Shown here one piece after another: positions 48,060 through 56,194 of a DNA stretch of 64,000 nucleotides. Each line of letters starts with the position of its first letter. The stretch's first letter is position 1. The stretch covers positions 62,001 through 126,000 of the forward strand of contig NZ_AEWG01000074.1 of assembly GCF_000190375.1 (NCBI RefSeq), given 5' to 3'. The translations under genes were made by a program, and so were the position numbers. Source of the stretch: Rubrivivax benzoatilyticus JA2 = ATCC BAA-35. GTDB lineage: Bacteria > Pseudomonadota > Gammaproteobacteria > Burkholderiales > Burkholderiaceae_C. The notes beneath the pieces are model-generated. The model did not search any database. It had not been told where the DNA came from and saw nothing but the letters and a program-made list of their open reading frames with translations.

Positions 48060-49217
48060 TCAGGCTGGAGCGGCATCGCCCAGCCGCCCTGCGCCGCGGC
48101 GCTCGGCCACCGCGCACAAGACCTGCTCGAAACGCTGCAGCACGAGAGGCCAGTCGGCCGCGACAGCGCTCTCGCGGGCCCGGCGGCGCAGGGCCGAGCC
48201 GGGCCGGGCCTGCGCCAGCGCGCGGGCCAGTGCGGCCTCGAAGCCGGCTTCGTCGCCCGGCGGCGCCAGGCAGCCGTTGTCGCCGTCGACCACGTGCACC
48301 GCGGCGGCGGCGGTGTCGAAGGCGGCGAGCGCCAGCCCGCTGGCCAGGGCTTCCAGCGTCACGTTGCCGAAGGTGTCGGTCAGGCTAGGGAAGGCGAAGG
48401 CGTCGGCGCTGGCGTAGTGACGCGCGAGCTCCTCGCCGGTGCGCTGGCCGACGAAACACGCCTCGGGGTGACGGCGCTGCAGGCTCGGGCGCTGCGGGCC
48501 GTCGCCGACGACCACCATGCGCAGCCCCGGCCGGGCGGCGCGCAGCCGCTCCCAGCAGCGCAGCGCCAGCGCGACGTTCTTCTCCGCCGCCAGCCGGCCG
48601 ACGTGCAGCAGCACCGGGTCGGCGGCGGCGGCGCCCCAGGCGGCACGCAGCCTGTCGTCGCGCCGCGCCGGATCGAAACGCCGGGCGTCGACGCCGCGGC
48701 CGCTGACCGCCAGCCGCCGGAAGCCGGCTGCCGCGAGCTCGGCCGCCAGCGCGGCGGTCGGCACGAAGCTGCAGTCGGCGCGCTCGTGCAGACGCTGCAG
48801 CCAGGCCAGCACCAGCGGCTCCAGCCAGCCCAGCCCGTAGTGCCGGCTATAGGCGTGGAAATTGGTGCGGAAGTCGGCACTGGTCGGGATGCCCTCGGCG
48901 CGGGCGGCGGCCAGCGCGGCGTGCGCCAGCGGCCCGGGTGTCGCGACATGCACCAGTGCCGGCGCGATCCGACGCCAGCGCCGACGCAACGCGGCCCGTG
49001 TCGCCAGTCCCCAGCGCAGCTCGGGATACATCGGGATCGGCGCGCCGGCACAGCGCCATTCGTCGGCGTCGTCGCGTGCCGCCTCGCCACGCTGGCGCGG
49101 GCGCACCAGATGCACCGGGTGGCCTGCGGCCCGGAGGTGGGCCACGGTGCGCGCGGTCGTCAGCGCGACGCCGTTGACTTCGGGCGGATAGGTTTCGGTG
49201 ACGTAGACGATCTGCAC
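48060..49217 (-). CDS. Glycosyltransferase family 4 (MgtA/GPI-GnT-like)
   Basis: A 385-residue GT-B enzyme. It has an N-terminal acceptor domain (VYVTETYPPEVNGVALTTAR, HVATPGPLAHAAL and TNFHAYSRHYG) and a C-terminal donor domain (LLHVGRLAAEKNVALALRCW, ADAFAFPSLTDTFGNVTLEA). Close relatives transfer mannose or glucose to lipids or phosphatidylinositol-like acceptors. The GTG at 49217 is chosen because AGAGGG precedes it. Confidence 0.9.
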   Translation of the reverse strand: MQIVYVTETYPPEVNGVALTTARTVAHLRAAGHPVHLVRPRQRGEAARDDADEWRCAGAPIPMYPELRWGLATRAALRRRWRRIAPALVHVATPGPLAHAALAAARAEGIPTSADFRTNFHAYSRHYGLGWLEPLVLAWLQRLHERADCSFVPTAALAAELAAAGFRRLAVSGRGVDARRFDPARRDDRLRAAWGAAAADPVLLHVGRLAAEKNVALALRCWERLRAARPGLRMVVVGDGPQRPSLQRRHPEACFVGQRTGEELARHYASADAFAFPSLTDTFGNVTLEALASGLALAAFDTAAAAVHVVDGDNGCLAPPGDEAGFEAALARALAQARPGSALRRRARESAVAADWPLVLQRFEQVLCAVAERRGAGRLGDAAPA

Positions 49218-49518
49218 GTTCCCTCTCGTGAATGACGCCGCAGGCGGCACAGGGCGCCTTGGCCGCAGGCGCGGTCTTGGCCCCGCGTGCGCATGACCCC
49301 GAATGCCGACCTGCCTCGAAGCCGTTTCGCCGACGCGTCGGCCGCCCGCCAGGCGGTCGATTGCGACCTGCCGCTCATTGAGCCGGCGCTGCGTGACAGT
49401 GACGTGAGCGGCCTGGGCGTGCTGCATCCGGCGCGGACCGTGTCGAGCACGACCGTCACGGTGCCACGCATGGAGCATGCTGCAGCGCAGCAACGCTCTG
49501 GTATAAGGACTCATCCTG

Positions 49519-49638
49519 GTGACCCCTGACGCCATGAACCGCTTCTTGCCCCCGCTCTCCGTCCACGATCGATCGGTTCCCGTCGTCCAGGCCGCCGCGC
49601 CTGCGCCGCTGCAGGCGCGGGTGGCGGCTGCACGCTGA
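49519..49638 (+). CDS. Possible small protein, 39 aa, before the NifX-like gene
   Basis: A GTG at 49519 follows AAGGA (49505-49509) by 9 nt and opens a 39-codon frame (TPDAMNRFLPPLSVHDRSVP, then VVQAAAPAPLQARVAAAR). It stops 13 bp before the NifX-like ATG. An ATG five codons in (49534) is an alternative. I recognise nothing in it. The 300 bp to its left (49218-49518) hold nothing I can support. Confidence 0.35.
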   Translation: MTPDAMNRFLPPLSVHDRSVPVVQAAAPAPLQARVAAAR

Positions 49639-49651
49639 GGCCCGCCGCGCC

Positions 49652-50038
49652 ATGCGCATCGCTGTCGCCGTCGACGAGAACGCCGGCCGCATCGCCGGCC
49701 ACGCCGGCCAGTGTCGCCACTGGCTCGTCTACGAATGCCGCGCCGGCCAGCCGCTGCCGCAGCCGCAGACCCTCGAGCTGAGCCGGGAGCAGCTGCCGCA
49801 TCACTTCAGGGACGACGGCCCGCATCCGCTGCGCGGCTGCGAGATGCTGGTCGTGGGCAGTGCCGGCGACGGCTTCGTGCGTCACATGGCCAGCTGGGGC
49901 GCGGAGGTCGTGCGCACCGGCGAGTCGGACCCGCGCCGCGCGCTCGAGCGCCTGATCGCGGGCGACCCGCTGCCCGACACCCGACCGGACGTCACGCGGC
50001 TGCTGTGCAAGCTGCGTGACGTCTTCTCGCGCCACTGA
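49652..50038 (+). CDS. NifX/NifB-like dinitrogenase iron-molybdenum cofactor family protein
   Basis: A 128-residue protein of the RNase-H-like NifX/NafY/NifB-C family (RIAVAVDENAGRIAGHAGQC, CEMLVVGSAGDGFVRHMASW and GAEVVRTGES). Members bind FeMo-cofactor or other metal clusters, but many stand-alone copies have no tie to nitrogen fixation. No nif genes are in the window. Confidence 0.88.
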   Translation: MRIAVAVDENAGRIAGHAGQCRHWLVYECRAGQPLPQPQTLELSREQLPHHFRDDGPHPLRGCEMLVVGSAGDGFVRHMASWGAEVVRTGESDPRRALERLIAGDPLPDTRPDVTRLLCKLRDVFSRH

Positions 50039-50082
50039 GGCCCGCGCTTGACCCGGGGCGCGCCCGGCGCGAGCATGGGCCG

Positions 50083-50460
50083 ATGAACGATCCTGTTCGC
50101 AGCGCCCGCCGCCAGAGGCGGGCCGTCATCGGCCTGGTGCTGGTTTCGACGCTGGGCGGCGGCTGCGCATCGGCCGATGGCGAGCGCGTGAGCGTCTTTC
50201 TTTCCGCGGGCACGCGGCAGTGCGAGCCGGCCGCGGCCGATCCGATGGACGCCGCGCTGCAGCGCCTGGCGGCTGCCGGCGTGCAGGCGACCGCACCGCG
50301 CTGCGGCCACGATGGGCGCATCCGCGCGGCGATGTGCGGCCTGTCAGACGGCCGCATCCTGGTCGTCGATGTGCCCGGCGCGATGCTGGACAAGGCACGG
50401 ACCTTGGGCTGGCGGCCACTGGCCGAGCTACCCGACGCGCAGCTGCGGCGCTGCGAGTGA
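50083..50460 (+). CDS. Small lipoprotein, hypothetical
   Basis: A 125-residue protein with a basic start and lipoprotein-type signal (AVIGLVLVSTLGGGC). The mature part has three Cys and a pattern DPMDAALQRLAAAGV. No family is recognised. It lies downstream of the NifX-like gene and is convergent with the PpaA/AerR-type gene. Confidence 0.65.
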   Translation: MNDPVRSARRQRRAVIGLVLVSTLGGGCASADGERVSVFLSAGTRQCEPAAADPMDAALQRLAAAGVQATAPRCGHDGRIRAAMCGLSDGRILVVDVPGAMLDKARTLGWRPLAELPDAQLRRCE

Positions 50461-50484
50461 TCTCGGCCGGCGCGGCCGCCGGAG

Positions 50485-51504
50485 TCAGTGCAGCAGCTCG
50501 AAGCGCGAGGCCCAGCGGCTGCTGCCGTCGGCGCCGACGCGGCGTGCCGCGCTGCGGTCCTCGTGGAAGGCCCGCCCGCTGACGACGACGACCAGGTTCG
50601 GGTTGAGCGACACGGCACGGGCCCGGGAGATGAACTGCGCCAGGCGGTCGAGCCGGTGCGAGCGACGGAACGACGGGCTCAGCGAGATGCAGAGCACGTC
50701 GTAGTGGCGCGCGGCAACCAGGGTCTGCAGGGCGTCGTCGGTTTCCGGGTACTCGGACTGCGGCAGCCAGCCGGCCTGCCAGAGCGACTCCGCGTCGAGC
50801 GCGGCGCCGAGCATGTGGGGCTCGCCGGGCAAAGGCACGACCAGCGCGGCACGGCCGGCATGGCCGGCGACGCGCGAGCCGCAGCCGTCGAGCTGGCGCA
50901 GCTCCGACAGCAGCCGGCACAGCCCGATGGTGACCTCGCTCTCGGTGCAGTCGTCGGACGACCACAGATCACCCAGACGTCGAGCCGCCGGCTCGACGAG
51001 CCCGGTGAACAGGCGGTGCAGTGAACCGTGGCCGGCGTAGTGCTCGCAAAGCAGCTCTCGCACGCCGGTGCCGGTGGGCCCCACCAGGCGGCGAGCCAGT
51101 TCGATGGCCCGGCGCTCGTCGACGACAGCCGGCAGCGACTGGTGCCAGGCCACGAGGCCGGGCAGCAGCACGGACTCGATCAGGCGCATCACCTCGGGCT
51201 GCGAGCGCCCGGTGGGCGCCGGTGCGCCATGGCGCCCGGCGGACACCACGGCCGGCATCGTGCAGGGCGCCATCGCGACGCCGCCTGCACAGGCCGAGAC
51301 GCCCATCTGCAACGGCAAGACGACCGAGCGCCGGCGCACCGCAGCGCTGCGCAGCGCGTACCACAGGCGTGCCAGGCGGTCGGCTGGGCCAAGAAGCCAG
51401 AGTGCCGCGCGCAGGGTGCCGCTCCACCGGGGCGAGATCGACTTGCCAGCGTCCCGCGGTGACGGCTCCGAGGCGGGCGCAGGTCCGGTACTGCGTTCCG
51501 TCAT
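50485..51504 (-). CDS. Cobalamin-binding regulator, PpaA/AerR type
   Basis: A 339-residue protein. Residues about 165-205 form the helical cap (LVEPAARRLGDLWSSDDCTE, then VTIGLCRLLSELRQ). Residues about 215-335 form a B12-binding-type domain with LVVPLPGEPHMLGAALDAES, CISLSPSF and LNPNLVVVVSGRAFH. The His in PGEPHMLG matches the cobalamin-ligand position in AerR. AerR/PpaA proteins use adenosylcobalamin to tune photosynthesis gene expression, often with PpsR/CrtJ. The N-terminal ~100 residues are low-complexity and a later start is possible. Confidence 0.8.
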   Translation of the reverse strand: MTERSTGPAPASEPSPRDAGKSISPRWSGTLRAALWLLGPADRLARLWYALRSAAVRRRSVVLPLQMGVSACAGGVAMAPCTMPAVVSAGRHGAPAPTGRSQPEVMRLIESVLLPGLVAWHQSLPAVVDERRAIELARRLVGPTGTGVRELLCEHYAGHGSLHRLFTGLVEPAARRLGDLWSSDDCTESEVTIGLCRLLSELRQLDGCGSRVAGHAGRAALVVPLPGEPHMLGAALDAESLWQAGWLPQSEYPETDDALQTLVAARHYDVLCISLSPSFRRSHRLDRLAQFISRARAVSLNPNLVVVVSGRAFHEDRSAARRVGADGSSRWASRFELLH

Positions 51505-51608
51505 GCGCCAATCCTAATCACGAATGCCGGACGGGCATGTGGTTGCGACAAACACTAGTCACTTTCCCTGAGTCCTGCGTGCGTCCGCCTGCCGGAACAC
51601 GAGAGACG

Positions 51609-53057
51609 ATGCCATCTGACGGAAAGCAGCCCGATCTTCTCTCCGTTATCGTCGTGCCCGATGGACTCCGGCCCCCTTCCCCGCGCGCACCGCTGGCCCG
51701 CCCGCTCGCGCTGCGCTGGCGTGACGCGCTGCTGCAGTTGTCGGCCTGGGCCTCGCTGGCCCTGGCGGTGGCGGCCGTGGCGGCGGCCTGGGTGGCCTAC
51801 CGCTGGCTGGAGCCGACGCCCGAGCGCCGCATCGTCATGGCCAGCGGGCCGGCACAAGGCGCTTACGAGGAGTTCGCGCGGCGTTACGTCCCGCTGCTGC
51901 GCGCGCACGGTGTCGAGGTCGAGATCCGGCCCACCGGCGGCTCGGCCGACAACCTCCGGCTGCTGCGCGATCCGGCCTCCGGCGTGCAGGTGGCGTTCGT
52001 GCAAGGCGGCGTCGACGAGATCGTTGACCGGGACTCCGACACGCTGCAGTCGCTGGGCACGATCGCGCACGAGCCGCTGTGGGTGTTCTACCGCGAGGCC
52101 AGTGCGCGGGGTTTCGGGCCAAGGGGGCCGAACCGCGTGGCGCAGATGGCCGGCTGGCGCGTCGAGGTCGGCCCGCAAGGCGGCGGCACGGCGCCGCTGT
52201 GGCGGCAGATCCTGGCCGCCAACGGCGTCGACCCAAGAGCGATGCGGCTCGAGCACCGGCCGACCGTGTTCGGCGTCGTCGAGCTCGTCGAGGGCCGGGC
52301 CGACGCGCTGGCGATGGTCTCGGCCGCCGATGCGCCGCTGGTGCAGTACCTGCTGCGCGCACCCGGCGTGCGACTGATGGACTTCGAGCAGGCCCAGGCC
52401 TACGCCCGTCGGTTCCCGTTCCTGCACGCGCTGGCGCTGCCGCGAGGCGTCGTCGACCTGGCGCACGACCAGCCGCCGCACGACCTGCACCTGGTGGCCA
52501 CCAGCGCCTCGCTGGTGGCCCGGCAGGACCTGCACCCGGCGCTGGTTCAACTGCTGGTACAGGCCGCCCGCCAGGCGCATGGAGGTGCCGGCTGGCTGCA
52601 CGCACCCAACGAGTTCCCGCAGGCGGCCAGTGCCGAGTGGCCGCTGGCGCCGGAGGCCGAGCGATTCGCGCGCAGCGGCCCGCCCTGGCTGCAGCGCTAC
52701 TTCCCGTTCTGGTTCGCAAGCTTCGTCGACCGCATGTGGATCGTGCTGCTGCCGCTGGCCGCGGCACTGATCCCCTTGTCGCGCGTGCTGCCGCCGCTGC
52801 TGGCGATGCGCTTCCGCTCGCGCGTCTACCGCTGGTACGCCAATCTGCGGGAGCTCGAGCAGGCCATCGAGCGGCCGGATGCGGAGTTCGGCCGCCTGCA
52901 CGCCGAGCTCGACCGCATCGACGCGCAGATCGCCCGTATCGGCCTGCCGCTGGCCTACACGGGCGAGCTGTACGACCTGCGCAGCCACGTGCAGCTGGTG
53001 CGCAAGCGGCTGCTGGTGCGCGCCTCGGCTCAGGCGGCGGAGACTGCCGCGGGCTGA
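51609..53057 (+). CDS. TAXI-family TRAP solute-binding protein with C-terminal membrane extension
   Basis: A 482-residue protein. One membrane helix lies near residues 42-66 (SAWASLALAVAAVAAAWVAY). The TAXI binding domain follows (RIVMASGPAQGAYEEFARRY, EIRPTGGSADNLRLL and AFVQGGVDEI). A second membrane helix near 378-402 (MWIVLLPLAAALIPLSRVL) precedes a helical cytoplasmic tail. The tail makes it longer than transport TAXI proteins. No TRAP permease gene is adjacent, so a sensory or orphan role is possible. Confidence 0.85.
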   Translation: MPSDGKQPDLLSVIVVPDGLRPPSPRAPLARPLALRWRDALLQLSAWASLALAVAAVAAAWVAYRWLEPTPERRIVMASGPAQGAYEEFARRYVPLLRAHGVEVEIRPTGGSADNLRLLRDPASGVQVAFVQGGVDEIVDRDSDTLQSLGTIAHEPLWVFYREASARGFGPRGPNRVAQMAGWRVEVGPQGGGTAPLWRQILAANGVDPRAMRLEHRPTVFGVVELVEGRADALAMVSAADAPLVQYLLRAPGVRLMDFEQAQAYARRFPFLHALALPRGVVDLAHDQPPHDLHLVATSASLVARQDLHPALVQLLVQAARQAHGGAGWLHAPNEFPQAASAEWPLAPEAERFARSGPPWLQRYFPFWFASFVDRMWIVLLPLAAALIPLSRVLPPLLAMRFRSRVYRWYANLRELEQAIERPDAEFGRLHAELDRIDAQIARIGLPLAYTGELYDLRSHVQLVRKRLLVRASAQAAETAAG

Positions 53058-53130
53058 CGCCGCAGCGCTGGGGACCGCGAGGCCGTCTGTTCGCGCCGGA
53101 ATGAGGCGAACGGAGCGTGTGGGCCGCGGC

Positions 53131-53592
53131 TCAGCAGGCGACGGATGCGCGCTGGCGCCGGGGCGATCGCACACGCGCCGGCTCGGCCTTCGCCGGCGAG
53201 TGGTGGCGCACCATGCGCAGGATGGTGCACACGGTTTCGCACCACGGCAGTTCGTGTGCCAGGCGGTTGAGGGCGACCATCGCCGACAGCCCCTCTTCGG
53301 CCGGCGCGGTCGCGCCGACGCAGCGCAGGTTGGACTCGATCCCGTTGGGATCGCTGAGCACCACCACGCCGGGCCGCAGTTCGGTCCAGCTCCATGTCGC
53401 GGCCACCTCGACGCCTTCGAGCGTGGCAGCCCACACGGTGTCGCCTTGCCAGCGGCCCTGCTCGTCACGCGGCGCGCGCACCCGAGTTCCCATGTGCCAC
53501 CACGCCGGCCATTCGGCGGGGTCGTCCGGCATGTACCATTCACGGATGGGCCACATCCGGATCATCCAGGGTTCGACGCAAACGGTGCCCAT
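53131..53592 (-). CDS. Hypothetical protein, 153 aa
   Basis: I recognise no family. The protein is Trp-rich at the N-terminus (EPWMIRMWPIREWYMPDDPA, then EWPAWWHMGTRV), with a central beta-rich part (DTVWAATLEGVEVAATWSW) and a basic C-terminus (SPRRQRASVAC). The ATG at 53592 is one of several possible starts. It lies between the TAXI gene and luxR and diverges from luxR. Confidence 0.55.
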   Translation of the reverse strand: MGTVCVEPWMIRMWPIREWYMPDDPAEWPAWWHMGTRVRAPRDEQGRWQGDTVWAATLEGVEVAATWSWTELRPGVVVLSDPNGIESNLRCVGATAPAEEGLSAMVALNRLAHELPWCETVCTILRMVRHHSPAKAEPARVRSPRRQRASVAC

Positions 53593-53651
53593 TAGATGAC
53601 GATCTGCAAAGGAATTCGCCGGCAAGGGCGCGACGATGCGCCACGGTCGGC

Positions 53652-54380
53652 ATGTTGGTCACGGCGATGAGATACCGGGATTTTCTGGACATTGGCACCG
53701 CGAGCGATCACGCGACGTTCAAGTCGCGGCTCGTGAGCTTTGCCCAGAATCTCGACTTCCAGATCGTCCAGGCCGTGCTGATGATCAAGCGCCCGTCGCA
53801 GCCGTCCGTCGTCTCGCGCCTGAGCAACCTGCCGTCGGACTTCGCCGAGGCGTCGATGGACGAGGCGGACTCGCGGCGCGACCCGGTGCTGCAGCGCCTG
53901 CGCACCGCGAGCGTGCCCTTCGTGTACGACCAGACGACGTACGTCGAGGCCGGCGCCGGCGACCTCTGGGAAACGCAGGCGCGCTACGGGTTCCGCACCG
54001 GCATCTCGATGTCGCTGCACATGCCCGGCGGCCGCCAGTTCCTGTTCGGCGTCGACCGCGAACAGGCATTGCCGGCCGACGAGCGCGAACTGATGCGCCT
54101 GATGGCCGACCTGCAGCTGCTGGCGGTGCACGCCCAGGAGACTGCGGCGCGGGTGATGATGCCGAAGCTCGACAGCCTCCCGAAGCGTCCGAAGCTCACG
54201 CCGCGCGAACGCGAGGTGCTGCAATGGACCCGCGAGGGCAAGTCGGCATGGGCGATCGGCCAGATCCTGTCGATGAGCGAGCACACGGTGGTGTTTCATC
54301 TTCGCAATGCGATGACGAAGCTCGAGGTCTCCAGCAAGCACAGCGCGGTGCTGAAAGCCATGGAGATCGGGCTGCTCTGA
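53652..54380 (+). CDS. LuxR-family regulator with autoinducer-binding-type domain (LuxR solo)
   Basis: A 242-residue protein (237 if begun at the ATG at 53667). Residues about 10-165 form an autoinducer-binding-type domain. Asp-Pro of the family (RRDPVLQRL) and the late Gly (GFRTGIS) are kept. The usual pocket Trp and Tyr appear replaced (PSDFAEASM, PFVYD). Residues about 178-240 form a LuxR HTH (LTPREREVLQWTREGKSAWA, TVVFHLRNAMTKL). No luxI is in the window, so it may sense foreign or non-AHL signals. Confidence 0.9.
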   Translation: MLVTAMRYRDFLDIGTASDHATFKSRLVSFAQNLDFQIVQAVLMIKRPSQPSVVSRLSNLPSDFAEASMDEADSRRDPVLQRLRTASVPFVYDQTTYVEAGAGDLWETQARYGFRTGISMSLHMPGGRQFLFGVDREQALPADERELMRLMADLQLLAVHAQETAARVMMPKLDSLPKRPKLTPREREVLQWTREGKSAWAIGQILSMSEHTVVFHLRNAMTKLEVSSKHSAVLKAMEIGLL

Positions 54381-54412
54381 GGCCTCGGCACGCGAGAGCC
54401 TCCCGGTTGGCG

Positions 54413-54446
54413 AAAAAAGAGGCGTCGCCCATGACGGGCGACGCCT
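54413..54446 (-). terminator. Strong rho-independent terminator for a minus-strand transcript
   Basis: On the minus strand an 11-bp perfect stem AGGCGTCGCCC/GGGCGACGCCT with a 5-nt loop is followed by C and six T. On the plus strand no T-run follows, so it does not primarily end luxR. It implies a minus-strand transcript from the right, where the only short ORF with a Shine-Dalgarno is 54609-54662. Confidence 0.75.
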
Positions 54447-54608
54447 GACGCGAGTGCGCTGGAGGGACGAACGCTCCCGCATCGAAGGCCCGGGTCGTGA
54501 TCACCAGCACTTGCCGGGCGCAGAAAACATTGCGCGCTGAAAACCGATGGCGCCGGGAGCGAAATCCCGCCGAATTCCATCGGGTCAGCACCGCAATTCA
54601 ATAATCAA

Positions 54609-54662
54609 TCAGAGGCCGCCGGTGCGAGGGAAGCCCAGGATTTCAGCAATGATGTCCCACAT
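54609..54662 (-). CDS. Possible 17-residue peptide or leader ORF
   Basis: The ATG at 54662 follows GGGAGA by about 5 nt and opens an 18-codon frame encoding MWDIIAEILGFPRTGGL. It is hydrophobic/acidic in its first half. It lies in a roughly 500-bp stretch (54381-54886) without other supported genes and upstream of the minus-strand terminator at 54413-54446. The stretch is visibly less GC-rich than the surroundings. It could be a peptide gene, or the region could be a small RNA. Not recognised. Confidence 0.35.
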   Translation of the reverse strand: MWDIIAEILGFPRTGGL

Positions 54663-54886
54663 GATCGTCTCCCGATTAAGCCTTGCGGCTGCCAATTCAG
54701 TGAGACGAATTCCACCAGCGGAACGCCGTTTCCGGTCCTCCAAACCTTTGCAGGTATGACCCGCAGACGCGCGCCGGCGCCGCCCGACGTCTGGTGACGG
54801 GGCGCTGCCAGAGGAGGTGCACCCCGCGACTCAGGGGCGGCGGATTGCGACGAGGGGCCTGAGCCGCCCGCCTGCGGCGGCCGGGC

Positions 54887-55111
54887 TCAGTCGAAGGCGC
54901 AGGAACCCGGGCCGCCGGCGCGGCCGCAGCCGGCGCACGGGTTCGGCATCGGTGCGGGCGCATGGGCTTCGGACTTGCCCGCGGCGAAAACCGACAGCTG
55001 TTTGTCCAGCGCCGTCGAGTGGCAGTGCGGGCATTCGGGAACAGTGTCCGAGCGCACCAGCGTCTCGAAGCGCTGGCCGCAGTCCTGGCAGGCGTATTCG
55101 TAGATCGGCAT
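54887..55111 (-). CDS. FmdB-family zinc-ribbon protein
   Basis: A 74-residue protein starting MPIYEYACQDCGQRFETLV, with a second Cys pair in ECPHCHS, the zinc-ribbon pattern of the FmdB family. A Cys-rich tail (NPCAGCGRAGGPGSC) adds two more possible ligands. The family is proposed to regulate transcription, but its role is unclear. Confidence 0.9.
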   Translation of the reverse strand: MPIYEYACQDCGQRFETLVRSDTVPECPHCHSTALDKQLSVFAAGKSEAHAPAPMPNPCAGCGRAGGPGSCAFD

Positions 55112-55188
55112 CGTCAATCGTCCAAATCGAGCGCAAGGCCGCACCGGCGCGAATGGAAAGACGCGGCACAACTGGCGGCCCAAGCAAA

Positions 55189-55216
55189 AGGCCCGGTATC
55201 TTGCGATACCGGGCCT
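55189..55216 (-). terminator. Rho-independent terminator after tRNA-Pro
   Basis: A 12-bp perfect stem AGGCCCGGTATC/GATACCGGGCCT with a 4-nt loop, followed on the minus strand by TTTTG. It lies 11 bp beyond the tRNA 3' end. Confidence 0.85.
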
Positions 55217-55227
55217 CGGCTTATCAA

Positions 55228-55304
55228 TGGTCGGGATGGCGGGATTCGAACTCGCGACCCCTTGCACCCCATGCAAGTGCGCTACCAGGCTGCGCTACAC
55301 CCCG
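55228..55304 (-). tRNA. tRNA-Pro (GGG anticodon), CCA encoded
   Basis: A 77-nt cloverleaf on the minus strand. The acceptor stem CGGGGTG/CATCCCG allows one G-T pair, with discriminator A and encoded CCA. The D-arm is GCGCAGCCTGGTAGCGC, the anticodon stem CTTGC/GCAAG with loop ATGGGGT (anticodon GGG), and the T-arm contains GTTCGAATC. It is in the usual place after ihfA and the merR-like gene. Confidence 0.97.
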
Positions 55305-55344
55305 ACGAAGCCCTGCAGTATACCTCAGGGAATGCGCTTGTGAA

Positions 55345-55782
55345 TCATGGCGTCAGCAACTCGCGGATCGACAGCAGTTCGGCCCGCAGATGCGACACCC
55401 CGTCCGACCAGTCCGCAGCCGTCGCGAGCTCGGAGTCGACCGCCTCGGCCGCCGGATCGGCGGCGCCCTCGAACTCCGCCGGCACCGAGCCGTCGATGGC
55501 GTCGAGCGCGGCGGCACGCGCTGCCGGATGGCCGTCGGCCAGCCGGTTGCGTGCGCCGCTGATCGTGAAGCCCTGGTCGTAAAGCAGCTCGCGGATGCGC
55601 CGGATCAGCAGCACCTCGTGATGCTGGTAATAGCGGCGGTTGCCCCGCCGCTTCATCGGCTTGAGCTGCGTGAACTCCTGTTCCCAGTACCGCAGCACAT
55701 ACGGCTTGACGCCGCACAGCTCGCTCACCTCACCGATCGTGAAGTAGCGTTTGGCAGGGATGGAGGGGAGCGTTTTCTCCAT
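55345..55782 (-). CDS. MerR-family transcriptional regulator
   Basis: A 145-residue protein with a MerR winged helix (YFTIGEVSELCGVKPYVLRY, WEQEF, NRRYYQHHEVLLIRRIRELL), followed by an Ala-rich helical tail without metal-ligand Cys. It is the standard MerR-like gene found after ihfA in beta- and gammaproteobacteria. The ATG at 55782 is preferred over an in-frame TTG three codons earlier. Confidence 0.92.
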   Translation of the reverse strand: MEKTLPSIPAKRYFTIGEVSELCGVKPYVLRYWEQEFTQLKPMKRRGNRRYYQHHEVLLIRRIRELLYDQGFTISGARNRLADGHPAARAAALDAIDGSVPAEFEGAADPAAEAVDSELATAADWSDGVSHLRAELLSIRELLTP

Positions 55783-55815
55783 TGAAAACAACAGGATCGA
55801 CGCGGGATCGAGACT

Positions 55816-56175
55816 TTACTCGAAGTCCACCTCGGCCGGCGTGTCGCCCTGCACGATCGCCTTCAACTTGTGACTCGCGTGGAAGGTGACGACGTTGCGC
55901 GCCTTGATCGGGATGAGCTCGCCGGTGCGCGGGTTGCGGCCCGGGCGCGGCGCCTTGCGGCGGATGTTGAAGTTGCCGAAGCCCGAGAGCTTGACGTCGT
56001 CGCCTTCGACGAGCGTGCCGTGCACGATCTCGAAGAAGGCTTCGACCATGTCCTTGGACTCGCGCTTGTTCAGGCCCAGACGGTCGAACAGCAGGTCGGC
56101 GAGCTCGGCCTTCGTGAGGGTCGGCGTCTCCAGCGACGGCAGGATGACGCGTTCCTTCGGTGCGGTGTCGGTCAT
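55816..56175 (-). CDS. ihfA: Integration host factor subunit alpha
   Basis: A 119-residue DNA-bending protein. It has [60 protein letters not shown] and [14 protein letters not shown]. An N-terminal extension of about 15 residues precedes the HU/IHF core. It follows pheT by 19 bp. Confidence 0.97.
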   Translation of the reverse strand: MTDTAPKERVILPSLETPTLTKAELADLLFDRLGLNKRESKDMVEAFFEIVHGTLVEGDDVKLSGFGNFNIRRKAPRPGRNPRTGELIPIKARNVVTFHASHKLKAIVQGDTPAEVDFE

Positions 56176-56194
56176 GTCGGATCTCGGCTAGGGC

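Noticed and set aside
49652-50038. NifX-like gene as evidence of nitrogen fixation
   Set aside because: Stand-alone members are common outside nif clusters and no other nif gene is in the window.
54547-54759. 70-codon plus-strand frame in the luxR/fmdB gap
   Set aside because: Only a weak start, basic low-complexity product, and it lies antisense to the better-supported minus-strand transcript.
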